This document shows, piece by piece, positions 37,876 to 47,525 of a stretch of 64,000 nt of DNA. The stretch spans positions 992,001-1,056,000 of the forward strand of contig JANQQL010000033.1 of NCBI GenBank assembly GCA_028289345.1, written 5' to 3'. The position numbers were made by a program, and so were the translations under genes. Numbering within the stretch: position 1 is the first letter of the stretch; every line of letters begins with the position of its first letter. A model generated the notes under the pieces. It was not told the origin of the DNA, searched no databases, and was given only the letters and a program-made list of their open reading frames with translations. This DNA is from Planctomycetota bacterium. Lineage in GTDB: Bacteria > Planctomycetota > B15-G4 > SIAN01.

Positions 37876-40800
37876 CTAGCCTTGCAGGGACGCGAGGAAC
37901 TCGACGAGATCCCGCAGCTCCGAACGAGTCAGGGTCTCTTCCAGACCCGCAGGCATGGAGGACTTCCCGGTGCGTCGTTCTCTCACCCGATCCACCTCCA
38001 CGCGCACTTCGTCTCCGGCGGCAGTCATCAAGACGATCTCTGCCGAGTCCTCCGACCGCATCGTCCCCGACACCACCTCCCCATCGTTCGTGAACAGCAC
38101 CACCGTCTCGTACCCTGGGGAGATGGCTTCGTCGGGCCAAAGCACCGAGCTCAGCAATTCCTCGCGGGACAGACGCCGCCCCACGGCCTGCAAGTCCGGA
38201 CCGGTGCGATCTCCTGTCCCATCGAGGGTGTGACAACGCGCGCATTGCAATTCCAAACGCGACCGAAACAATTCCGTCCCGAGTTCCGCGCTTCCCCCCT
38301 CGAGAACGTCCCGGTAGGCCGCGACCCCACTCTTGTTGCTTTGGCGCCGCAAGTACTTCTTCAGGCCCTTGCGAACTTCCGGATCAGACCGCTCCCGGGC
38401 CGCCTCGACGACATCGAGCATCAGCGCTGCGGGCACTTCCCCCTTCAATAACTGCTCCAGCAAAACAGCGATTCGCCGATCTGCCGACGCGTCGGGAACC
38501 CGGGCCAGGAGTCGGAGGGCGAGCTGACGCTCTTCGACCGGGGAATCGGACAAGGAGCGTTGCAACTCTTCCAGCCCCCGGCGCGGATCCACCCGAAGCA
38601 CCTGCTTCACGGCTTCCATTCGCAGCTTGGGCTCGCGACTGTCCAAGGCCCGCTGCAGCAGCGAGTTCGAGTCTTCGCCATGTTTCCACATCAAGCGGAA
38701 CGCTTCGCAGCGAGTTTCCACCGAGCGCGAGGAATCGAACACCCAGGGCCGCAAATCCGGAAGTTCGTCGAGATCCAAGCGTCGAGCAAGCTGAAACAAC
38801 CGTTGCAAGGCGACTCCCCGCCGTGACTCGACCAGCTGCGCCAAACGCGGCGCCAAGGCAGCTTTCAAGGCGGAGCCATCCCGCGGATCGAGGGGATCGA
38901 GAACGCCCAGAATGGGATCGGTGGCGGGCGGCTCTTTCCACCGTAACAACAACGCCAGAAGAAACTCTTCCAAGGGTGGCGCGAGGTGACGGCCGGCGAG
39001 CAACTCAATCAGCTGCCGGGCCTCGGCCGGGCCGCCTCGCCGAAACATTGCACCCAGCACTCGGCGCCCGAACGCCTCGGTGTGATTCGCCCTTGGCAAC
39101 GCGAGCAGGCGCGCAGCGCCTTGTTTGGCAAGGGCCGTCAAGGCTTCGGGAATGGGACGGTCGTAGATTGCCAAGGCCGCCTCACTCGCCAACGACGGAT
39201 CTTCGTCGTTGAGGAACGTCGCGATCCGCGAATCCCCTTGTTGGCGCAAGGCGAGAATCGCCACCATTCGCGCGACGGGAGAGCGGGCCGAGGAAAGTTC
39301 GGCCAGCGCCTCTCCGGACTGGGTTCCTGCCAAACCGGTGGCAACCGCATGGCGCAGGAAGGCATCCCCTGGCTCCCGCCGAGCCCGTTCGAGCAAGGGC
39401 CCCCGACACTCCGCTCCCCCATGAGCGCGAAGCGCCAACGCGGCGGCACTTGCGACTCTTGGATCCGAGTCGCTCAACGCTGCCAACAGCAAACCCACGT
39501 CCGCGTTTTTGACCTCGCCGTACGCTCGAACCGCCAGTGCACGCACCTGCGGATCCGCGTCGTCCATCAAGGCAACGAGAAGGGAAATGCTCCCAGATCG
39601 AGAGTTCTCTCGCGCGAGTTGCCCCAACCCCCACACCCCGTGACAACGCTGACGCAAAGGGGCCCCTTGGCGTGTCGCGGAACGCAACTCTTCGACAGCT
39701 CCGCGACGCACGAACTCAAACTGAGCCGACTGCCGCAAGCGTCGATCCGGATGATTCAAACGATCCAGCAACTCGGCGGTCGGAAGCTCTTGCACGGGTT
39801 GCCGCACCATTCGCTGCCACTCCTCGAGAATGGTGCCTTGCGCCGCGTCGTGTTGCAGGGTGTAGATGCGCCCTTTCCCCGTCCCAACGAATCCTCCCGT
39901 CCAATCGCTCAAGAAGATCTGTCCGGGCACCCCGAAAGCAAGGTCAGTCACCGCCGGTCCTCGGAGCAAGCGCCGCGAGCTCGACAGTTGGAAGCCGGCG
40001 CCTGCTTCTGCCACGGTGAACGCAATCACTCGTCCGCGATGTCCGGTGTAGTCCGCCAAGAAAAAGTGATTCTCAAACTCGGATGGCAAGCCGAAACCGG
40101 GGTAGGCCGCCAGTCCTGCCGGCCCCACGCCCAAGTAACCAATCGGCGGCAGCGCATAGGCGGGTCGGTTCTCCCCTTCGATTTTCCAGAGCTGATCGAG
40201 GTTCCACGGCCCGCGCGGCGTCTCTCCTCCCAAGAACTGATACTCCATGCGCCATCCGTAGGTGGCGCCTTCCATCAAGAACACCACCCGGGCTTTGTCT
40301 CCCGAGTCGGCATTGTTGTCCACGGTGAAGAGGTTGCCGAAGTCGTCGAAGGCCAGCTCCTGGGGATTGCGCAATCCCGTGCAGTAGACCTCCAGATTGC
40401 TGCCATCGAGGTCACAGCGGAACACCGCCCCGGTCGCCGGATCGTGAGGCCCCGCTCCGTCGGCGTCGCGTAGGTCGTAGCCGCGATCTCCGATCGAAAA
40501 GTACAGGCGGCCGTCCAGTCCCCGGGTCAAACCGTGAAGGTCGTGTCCGGAATACGAGTAACGCACGCCGAATCCATGGGCGATCGAGCGTGTTTCATCC
40601 GCCACTCCATCGCCCGTCGAGTCCGTCAGGGACCACAGATGCGGGATGTTGCTGTAGAACACCGTGTCGTCCACGCTCAGCACTCCTGCACCAAGCCCGG
40701 ACAACCGATCGCGATACCCATCGGCGAAGACCACCGAGGAGTCGCAGCGACCGTCTCCGTTGCGATCCTCCAGCCGGCGAACGCGGTCCTCGGCGCGAGT

Positions 40801-41253
40801 GAAGTACTTCAGCCCACCCCGAAAGCGACTCGCCCACTTGTCCTGCAAGCCCCGTCGATCGTCCAGGGTTTGACAAGCCAAGTCATCGAGGAGCCAAAAC
40901 AGGTGGTGCTCATCATCGGGCACACCGTTCAGCACTCGGAACGATTCCGCGACCCAAACCCGTCCTCGGAGATCCACGTCCAGCGCCACGGGTTGCACGA
41001 CGTCGGGCTCTGCGGCAAACAGGTTCCAGCGAAACCCGGTGGGCGTTTCGAACGTGTCGATCGCCGACTCGGCTTCGCTCCACGGCAACCCGCTCGAGGG
41101 TGATGAGGGAACCCCCGCTTCCGGGTCCGCGGATGACAGATGGGACTCGGAGCCGTCCCGCTCCTCGACCCGCTCGCCACACGCGACCACCAAAAGCAGG
41201 GCCCCCCCCGCCCATCGAACGCGTTTTGGGGACCGTGGGCGACGAAGGATCAC
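37876..41253 (-). CDS. PVC-type heme-binding CxxCH protein (beta-propeller, HEAT repeats, cytochrome c)
   Basis: GTG start 41253 gives a lipoprotein-like leader; propeller WVAESFRVLNG.., HEAT region, C-term ELFRSRLELQCARCHTLDGTGDRTGPDLQAVG. Confidence 0.85.
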   Translation of the reverse strand: MILRRPRSPKRVRWAGGALLLVVACGERVEERDGSESHLSSADPEAGVPSSPSSGLPWSEAESAIDTFETPTGFRWNLFAAEPDVVQPVALDVDLRGRVWVAESFRVLNGVPDDEHHLFWLLDDLACQTLDDRRGLQDKWASRFRGGLKYFTRAEDRVRRLEDRNGDGRCDSSVVFADGYRDRLSGLGAGVLSVDDTVFYSNIPHLWSLTDSTGDGVADETRSIAHGFGVRYSYSGHDLHGLTRGLDGRLYFSIGDRGYDLRDADGAGPHDPATGAVFRCDLDGSNLEVYCTGLRNPQELAFDDFGNLFTVDNNADSGDKARVVFLMEGATYGWRMEYQFLGGETPRGPWNLDQLWKIEGENRPAYALPPIGYLGVGPAGLAAYPGFGLPSEFENHFFLADYTGHRGRVIAFTVAEAGAGFQLSSSRRLLRGPAVTDLAFGVPGQIFLSDWTGGFVGTGKGRIYTLQHDAAQGTILEEWQRMVRQPVQELPTAELLDRLNHPDRRLRQSAQFEFVRRGAVEELRSATRQGAPLRQRCHGVWGLGQLARENSRSGSISLLVALMDDADPQVRALAVRAYGEVKNADVGLLLAALSDSDPRVASAAALALRAHGGAECRGPLLERARREPGDAFLRHAVATGLAGTQSGEALAELSSARSPVARMVAILALRQQGDSRIATFLNDEDPSLASEAALAIYDRPIPEALTALAKQGAARLLALPRANHTEAFGRRVLGAMFRRGGPAEARQLIELLAGRHLAPPLEEFLLALLLRWKEPPATDPILGVLDPLDPRDGSALKAALAPRLAQLVESRRGVALQRLFQLARRLDLDELPDLRPWVFDSSRSVETRCEAFRLMWKHGEDSNSLLQRALDSREPKLRMEAVKQVLRVDPRRGLEELQRSLSDSPVEERQLALRLLARVPDASADRRIAVLLEQLLKGEVPAALMLDVVEAARERSDPEVRKGLKKYLRRQSNKSGVAAYRDVLEGGSAELGTELFRSRLELQCARCHTLDGTGDRTGPDLQAVGRRLSREELLSSVLWPDEAISPGYETVVLFTNDGEVVSGTMRSEDSAEIVLMTAAGDEVRVEVDRVRERRTGKSSMPAGLEETLTRSELRDLVEFLASLQG

Positions 41254-41407
41254 GAGGTCAAGGGACGGTCGAAGCGAGCGCGTGGCAGAGCAGGAGCCAT
41301 TTCCCGGCGGGCCCTCCCAGTGAGCCGAGTGAGGGGTGTCGAGACCTTTCCGCAGACCTCGACCTCGACGCAAGATAGCAAGCCGCCGCAGTCCGGTGGC
41401 CTGCGAC

Positions 41408-42508
41408 TCAGACCGAACTCGACTCTGGGACTGGCTCTTGGGAAACCACCGGAGTTTCGATCGGCAGGCACACCTCGAAGGTCGTGGCGACATCGGGTTG
41501 GGAGGTCGCCCCCAAACGCCCGCCCTGGATCTCCACCAGAGTTCGAGACAGGGTCAAGCTGAGCCCGCGTCGCTTGCCGCCGATCACCGACTGAGGGGCG
41601 AACAGGCCGCCGAACACCTCTTCGAGTTCCTCTTCAACGATGCCGCGGCCTTGGTCCGTGATTCTCAAGAAGGACTGGTTCCCCACGGTCTCGCTGGACA
41701 CGGTGACCGTTCCCTTCTCCGGGCTGAAGCGAATGGCGTTGTCGATCAAGGATTCGACCACGATCCGCATGGTCCGGGCGTCTGCGAAGATGGTCTCGGC
41801 CGAGTAGTCTTGCACGATCTTCAAGCCGCGATCGTCCACGATCACCTGTTTCGAGGACAGAGCTTCCTCCACCAGCTCGCGGACGTCGAGCAGACGCGGG
41901 AACACCCCGATCAAGCCCGCCTTGTACTGTCCAAGCAGAATCCCCTTTTCCACCATTCGGTGGAGTTGGGTGGCGTTCTCGTGAATCACCCGCGCCCATT
42001 CTTTGCACTGCTGAACGCTCTGGATGTCGTCCGACAGGATGATCTCCGTCGGCGCCAGAATCCCCGTCAAAGGAGTTCGCGTGCCGTGGGAGATGTAGGT
42101 GAGCAAGTTGCCCTTCAACTCTTCCAACTCTTCCGCGGTCTTCAAACGCAGGAACACTTTGACCTTGGCGCGAAGCTCTTCGTGGTCGAACGGCTTGGTG
42201 ATGTAGGCGTCCGCCCCGGACTCGTAGCCGCGCAGACGATCCGCCACCTGGTTCTTGGCCGACACCAAGATGACCTTGCAGTGCCGCGCGCGGGGGTTCT
42301 CCCGAATCTTGCGGCAGGTCTGATAACCGTCCATTTCCGGCATCATGATGTCCAGCAAGATGACGTCCGGGCTGCAGTCGAGCTTGTCGATGGCTTCCGC
42401 CCCGCTCCTCGCCACGAACACGTCGTAGTCCTCCTCCAACATGTGCTGAAGGATGTCGATGTTCATCGGGTCGTCGTCGACGCAGAGGATTCGGCCGCGG
42501 TTCTTCAC
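41408..42508 (-). CDS. Response regulator-histidine kinase hybrid
   Basis: GTG start overlaps upstream TGA; receiver RILCVDDDP..DVILLDIMMPEMDGYQTC..ILVSAKNQ..YITKPF; H-box ISHGTRTPL; N-box NAIRFSPEKG. Confidence 0.85.
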   Translation of the reverse strand: MKNRGRILCVDDDPMNIDILQHMLEEDYDVFVARSGAEAIDKLDCSPDVILLDIMMPEMDGYQTCRKIRENPRARHCKVILVSAKNQVADRLRGYESGADAYITKPFDHEELRAKVKVFLRLKTAEELEELKGNLLTYISHGTRTPLTGILAPTEIILSDDIQSVQQCKEWARVIHENATQLHRMVEKGILLGQYKAGLIGVFPRLLDVRELVEEALSSKQVIVDDRGLKIVQDYSAETIFADARTMRIVVESLIDNAIRFSPEKGTVTVSSETVGNQSFLRITDQGRGIVEEELEEVFGGLFAPQSVIGGKRRGLSLTLSRTLVEIQGGRLGATSQPDVATTFEVCLPIETPVVSQEPVPESSSV

Positions 42509-43524
42509 GTCGGACAGCCCTCCACCGGGAGTGCTTGGGGATCGAGAGATTCTTGGGGGGAACTCGACCGCCTCATCGGCAGTCGCAGACAGAAGCGAGC
42601 CCCTTCCGCGGTGGCTTCCGCCCAGATCCTCCCGCCGTGCCCTTCCACAATCTCCTGGCAGATGGAAAGACCCAGTCCCGTGCCGCCCGCCCCATTCTTG
42701 GTGGCTCGCGACTGAACGAACTTGTCGAAGATGATTTCCAGGTCGCCCTCGCAAAGTCCGACGCCATGGTCCTCGACCTGCATGTGCAACCAGTTCCCTT
42801 CTTCGCGAAGGCGAACTTGAATCGCGCTTCCTGGTGAGGAGAACTTGATGGCATTGCTGAGCAGGTTTCGAACCACCTGCCCCATGCGCTCTGCATCCAG
42901 AAGCGGAACCTTGGTCAGCTTGCCGGCCACGTGAACGCGAATGCGCTTCTCGGTCAACAATGCTCCGAAGTCGGACACGGCCTGGTGAACCACCGAACTC
43001 AGATCCGTGGGTTCGAAGCGAAACTCGAGCTTGCCCGACTCCAACTTGGACAGGTCGAGAAGGTTGTTGACCAGGTGCAGGAGGCGCTGCCCCGCATCGT
43101 CGATCTTCTCGTAGAACGATCGGAGCTTGCTGCGATCGGCTTCCTCCCACTCGGCCATCCCAAACTTGCAATAGGACAGGATCCCGTGCATCGGTGTGCG
43201 CAGCTCGTGAGACATGTTGGCCAGGAACTCGGACGACGCTTCCTGAGCCGCCTCCGCTCGTTCTTTGGCTTTGCGCAACGCCGAGGTCCGGTCGGAAACC
43301 TCCTGCTGCAAGGTTTGATGAAATCGCCGAGCGTCTTCCTGCAAACGCAGCATGTCTTCGGCCGAGATCTCCAGGGACGTTTCCAGCAATCCCACGTCTT
43401 CGGCACTTTCGCGGTAGTCCTGGCTCACTCGCTCCAGGAACTGCCCCCACGCCGACAGGTCCGGCGGGGTGTCCGCACGGAGTCCCAGGCGTTTCATCTG
43501 AGAGGCGAGACGGCGATCGAGCAT
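42505..43524 (-). CDS. Sensor histidine kinase
   Basis: FLANMSHELRTPMHGIL; RNLLSNAIKFSSPGS; DHGVGLCEGDLEIIFDKF; GGTGLGLSICQEIVEGHGG. Confidence 0.9.
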   Translation of the reverse strand: MLDRRLASQMKRLGLRADTPPDLSAWGQFLERVSQDYRESAEDVGLLETSLEISAEDMLRLQEDARRFHQTLQQEVSDRTSALRKAKERAEAAQEASSEFLANMSHELRTPMHGILSYCKFGMAEWEEADRSKLRSFYEKIDDAGQRLLHLVNNLLDLSKLESGKLEFRFEPTDLSSVVHQAVSDFGALLTEKRIRVHVAGKLTKVPLLDAERMGQVVRNLLSNAIKFSSPGSAIQVRLREEGNWLHMQVEDHGVGLCEGDLEIIFDKFVQSRATKNGAGGTGLGLSICQEIVEGHGGRIWAEATAEGARFCLRLPMRRSSSPQESLDPQALPVEGCPT

Positions 43525-43795
43525 GCGAATCCTGGTTCCAAGAGGAGCGCTTCCTTCCCCCTCTGTCGGACTCGGAGAAGCGCTCTCCTAACCCCAATCG
43601 CAGGGAGCCTCTCACGAAAACGAGGGGTCGAAAGGCACAAAGTTCCCGTCCGGCCGGCAGAGCCAGGATCTTCCCAGGCGTCCATGCTCGACGCTTCCCC
43701 AACTCGTTCTGGAACACCCCCACGGAGGAACCCTTATCCTTTCGTGACGCGGGTCCCGTCGATCCAGGTCGTCGAGAGGACGGAAAGGCCAGGAA

Positions 43796-45505
43796 TTGAA
43801 GGATTCAAAGGACGGTGAGGGAAAGTTGAAGCGTGGCGGACATCGTCTCGTCGCTCGAAGCCGCCTTCCTGGGGCCTTGGTCCTGTTGCTGCCGTGGGTC
43901 GGGTGTGATTCCCAAGAACTCGACGACTCCGTCTCACCACGGCGCATCCGCCACGCCGAACCCACGGCGGGTTCTCCAACACTGTTTGCCGGGCTCGTGC
44001 GAGGCACGGCCTTCCTCGAAGTGGAAGCCGACGTCGACGATCTGGAGATCGAAGTCCGCATCGCCGACGAACCACCGCGGCTCATGGAAGAGTCCTCGCC
44101 TCCTTTCGAGTTCGCGCTCCCTGGAACCGGTTGTCGCGCAATCCAAGTCCTCGCGACTCGGGGGAGCGGCCTCGGCGGGGTTCGTCGCGTCACCGTGACC
44201 GACCAGTCGGTGCCGATGGCTCCGCGTTCGAGCCCTGACCTGGCAGGGCACTCCGTCGTGTTGATCGTGGCCGATGCGTTGCATGCCGACCACCTTGGCT
44301 GCTATGGGGGCGATCCCGAAGTCAGCCCGCACCTGGATCGACTGGCGGCCGAAGGCGTCCGATTCGATCAGGTGTACGCGCCGTCGGCTTGGACGGTGCC
44401 TTCCATTGCCTCTTTGATGACCGGGCTCCCGCAAGAAACCCACGGCCTGCGAGACGTCGGACAGCAACTTCCCGAAGACCTTCCCACTCTTGCGCAGGAA
44501 CTGTCTGCCTCCGGGTACCACACCGCCGCGCTTCTCGAGAACCCGATTCTGCCGCCGCAAACGGGACTGGCAGCCGGCTTCGACGAATACCGAATCTTGG
44601 CCGGTGCCCGGACTCCCGACCATCCTCAGTTCCAACAAGAAGTGCTCGACTGGTGGAGGAACCGGCCCAGCACTCCCTTCTTCCTGTACGTGCATTACTT
44701 GCCGCCCCACGCTCCCTACCTCCCCCCCGAACCGTTTCGAGCTCGTTTCGGCGACGGCCCCGGCAAGCGGGTCGACGGCACGGTCGAAAACCTCCATGAA
44801 TGGAACGACAAGCGACCGTCCGCCGACACCCCCGCGATCCAGCGCATGCGGTCCCTGTACCACGACCACTTGGGATACCTCGATCACAACGTGGGAGAAC
44901 TTCTCACCGAGATTCGCAAGTCGGCACTCGAGCAGCCGCTGGCCGTGGCATTCACGGCCGACCATGGCGAAGCGTTTGGACAACATCGACAGCTCGGTCA
45001 CAACACCCTGGTTCACGAGGAAATGGTGCGAGTGCCCTGGATCCTTTGGTCTCCTGGAAGTGAGCCCCTCGGCGCCCGGGTCGTCGCCACCCCGTTCTGC
45101 CTGACCGACATCGCCCCCACCTTGCTGACACTGCTCCTGGATCACGGCAACCTCGGCAGCGAAGACGCTCGACCTTGGAACCCGCGGATCCCCACGGCGA
45201 AGGACCGCCCGGTGTTCCTAACCTCTCGCTATCGGAACGACACGCCTCTCCAATCCGGAGTGCGCTGGACTCGATTCAAATGGGTCCGGTCACGAAACGC
45301 CGAGACTGCCTGGCTCTTCGACCTTTCTCGAGATCCCACCGAGCAAGCGCCGGTCCAGGACCAACATCCCGTGGTCGAGATCGCCTTGCGCCACGAATTC
45401 GAAGCCTGGCAAGCCCGCACCACCCGATCGATGAGCGAGACCTTTTCGATCTCGGACGACATGGAAGCCCAGCTTCGCGAGCTGGGATACGTGGCGGGAG
45501 ACTGA
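43796..45505 (+). CDS. Sulfatase-fold lipoprotein lacking the Cys/Ser formylglycine motif
   Basis: SVVLIVADALHADHLGCYGGDPEVSPHLDRLAAEGVRFDQVYAPSAWTVPSIASLMTGLPQETHG; ADHGEAFGQH; leader LPGALVLLLPWVGC. Confidence 0.8.
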   Translation: MKDSKDGEGKLKRGGHRLVARSRLPGALVLLLPWVGCDSQELDDSVSPRRIRHAEPTAGSPTLFAGLVRGTAFLEVEADVDDLEIEVRIADEPPRLMEESSPPFEFALPGTGCRAIQVLATRGSGLGGVRRVTVTDQSVPMAPRSSPDLAGHSVVLIVADALHADHLGCYGGDPEVSPHLDRLAAEGVRFDQVYAPSAWTVPSIASLMTGLPQETHGLRDVGQQLPEDLPTLAQELSASGYHTAALLENPILPPQTGLAAGFDEYRILAGARTPDHPQFQQEVLDWWRNRPSTPFFLYVHYLPPHAPYLPPEPFRARFGDGPGKRVDGTVENLHEWNDKRPSADTPAIQRMRSLYHDHLGYLDHNVGELLTEIRKSALEQPLAVAFTADHGEAFGQHRQLGHNTLVHEEMVRVPWILWSPGSEPLGARVVATPFCLTDIAPTLLTLLLDHGNLGSEDARPWNPRIPTAKDRPVFLTSRYRNDTPLQSGVRWTRFKWVRSRNAETAWLFDLSRDPTEQAPVQDQHPVVEIALRHEFEAWQARTTRSMSETFSISDDMEAQLRELGYVAGD

Positions 45506-45691
45506 CCCGGCCCGGCGAGATGTTCTCGTGCGCGGCCACTGCCAGCGCCCCTAGGCATGACCCGCGTCAGCGCCGTTCGCGGGTCCAGCTCCGGACCGGG
45601 AATGGTCCCACCAGAGCCAACCTCGAACCGGCTCTGATGCCCCACGGGTCCGATTCCTCCATCCCCGTCCAGGTGCCAACCAGCGGGCGAA

Positions 45692-47188
45692 CTATTTCAA
45701 ATGGGGAACCTCGGGTCCCCACTGCGTCATGCGAATGTGCTGGCGGCCTGCGAGATGTTTGCGCAAGCCGACGGCCTTGCGATCGCCGAACACCGGATAC
45801 ACCGGCAGACTCCACGGAGGCGCCTCGCTTCCCGGGACGACGTTCGAGGATTCCACCAGCGTCTTTTTCGGCACGTCACGAAACTGGTTGTCCGCCACGA
45901 AGGTGTCCTGGGCGGAACGCAGGTGGATCCCCACTCGGTCTTCGATGAACGAGTTGCTGAGGATCTGGTTCGCTTCGCAAGCAAAGCCGTTGGAGCGGGT
46001 CCAAGGGAGATCCTTCAAGGAAGGGTCTTCGTCCCACCATAAGTGGACTCCACACTCGTTGTCTTGAAACCGGTTGAGGTGAATGCGGTTGCGCGCGCCA
46101 TGCTCGATGTTGACACCCCCTCGCTCGAGCCCATAGCCCGCATCGCCGTTGGACAGGAACTCGTTGCCGGCGATGAGCGTGTCCCTCGAATACCCTCCCC
46201 ACACACCACAGATCGCGTTGCCCGCGACGCGGTTCGCGAGGATTTGGTTGCCAAAACTGAACGTGATTTCGATGCCGTGGGCGACGCTGTGCGAAAAGTC
46301 GTTCCGAACCAGCAGGTTGTCGTTGTTGCCAAGGCGTCGGCAATCTTTCTTCCCACCCTTCCCGAGCGCTTCATTGCCGGCAAAGCCGAAGAACCCGTCA
46401 CCGCAATGGGTGGCCGAATTCTCGGCAATGACGTTGCGGCTGCACTGTTCGAACAGCAGGATTCCCGCCGAGTCCTGGCCGCGGTTGTAGACCCCGTGGC
46501 TGTAGCCGCGCACGCAGAAGTCCGTGGAGTTTCGGGAAACGACGTTGTCGCAAGAACGCCACAGGGCAATCCCCCAGCCGGACAGGAACGAGAAGTCGTT
46601 GTCGTAGACACGGGACTCTCGGACTCGGTCGAACAACAAGCCGTTCTGGGTAGAGCGAGCTCGACAGCGCCGAACGGTGACCCCATGAGATTCGGAAACG
46701 GAGATTCCCGCGCCGTACTTCTCCTGCCACTGTCCGTCGTCGTTGTCGTGCGGAAACATCCAGTCCGCGGGATCTTCCTTGGCCGGCGTGGATCCCAGGC
46801 GCTGGCGAAAGTTGTCGATGAGATCGAGGTCCTCGAGAACCAACTCTTCGCAGTCCGTGGCACGAACTCCCACTTTGAATCCGGAGATTTCCGCGCCTCG
46901 AATTGTCACCCGAGTGCCTTCGACTCGAATTCCCACGCCCTGGTAGGCATCGGGAGCCGAGTTCGCGGGAGCTCCACGGAGTGGGGTGCTTTCAAAGACG
47001 ATCTCCCGGTCGTCACCGAGGACGTGAATCACTCCGTCTCCGTTCGCATCCTCAATCACCGAAGAGGTCACACGGACCCGACAGGACGACTCCAAGACCA
47101 CATCGTCTCGGTCGACTTCCACCAGCGGAAGCGACTCCGGGACATCCTCCGCCATGGAAACCACCAGGAATGAAAGAAGAGTCCACAT
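45692..47188 (-). CDS. Secreted right-handed parallel beta-helix protein
   Basis: Start MWTLLSFLVVSMAEDVP; NNDNLLVRNDFSHSVAHGIEITFSFGNQILANRVAGN-type repeats. Confidence 0.8.
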   Translation of the reverse strand: MWTLLSFLVVSMAEDVPESLPLVEVDRDDVVLESSCRVRVTSSVIEDANGDGVIHVLGDDREIVFESTPLRGAPANSAPDAYQGVGIRVEGTRVTIRGAEISGFKVGVRATDCEELVLEDLDLIDNFRQRLGSTPAKEDPADWMFPHDNDDGQWQEKYGAGISVSESHGVTVRRCRARSTQNGLLFDRVRESRVYDNDFSFLSGWGIALWRSCDNVVSRNSTDFCVRGYSHGVYNRGQDSAGILLFEQCSRNVIAENSATHCGDGFFGFAGNEALGKGGKKDCRRLGNNDNLLVRNDFSHSVAHGIEITFSFGNQILANRVAGNAICGVWGGYSRDTLIAGNEFLSNGDAGYGLERGGVNIEHGARNRIHLNRFQDNECGVHLWWDEDPSLKDLPWTRSNGFACEANQILSNSFIEDRVGIHLRSAQDTFVADNQFRDVPKKTLVESSNVVPGSEAPPWSLPVYPVFGDRKAVGLRKHLAGRQHIRMTQWGPEVPHLK

Positions 47189-47525
47189 GTGTGCTGCCCG
47201 CCTTTGACCGCTCGCCTCAATGCTCGATCCCGAGTCCACGGTCACCGGGGGGAACCGACCGGCACCCAAACTCGTATCCCCTTCCGGACCTCGGAATTCT
47301 GGATCGTTCGGCGTGGCGTCGCGGCGCATGCAACGGACGATCCGAGACCGAACTGTCGCGGTCGGAAAAAAGGTCCAGGTCCGCGGGAAACCTCCCGCGA
47401 GCCAACGAGACCCGCCGATCGAGAGTAATAGTGGTGCTCGAAGCACCCATCGCTAGGGTATCCCCTAGCAGGCTCGACCGCTCCGGAGGCCTCGCGGGGT
47501 CTCCCTCCAACCTTGGAGTTACGGA

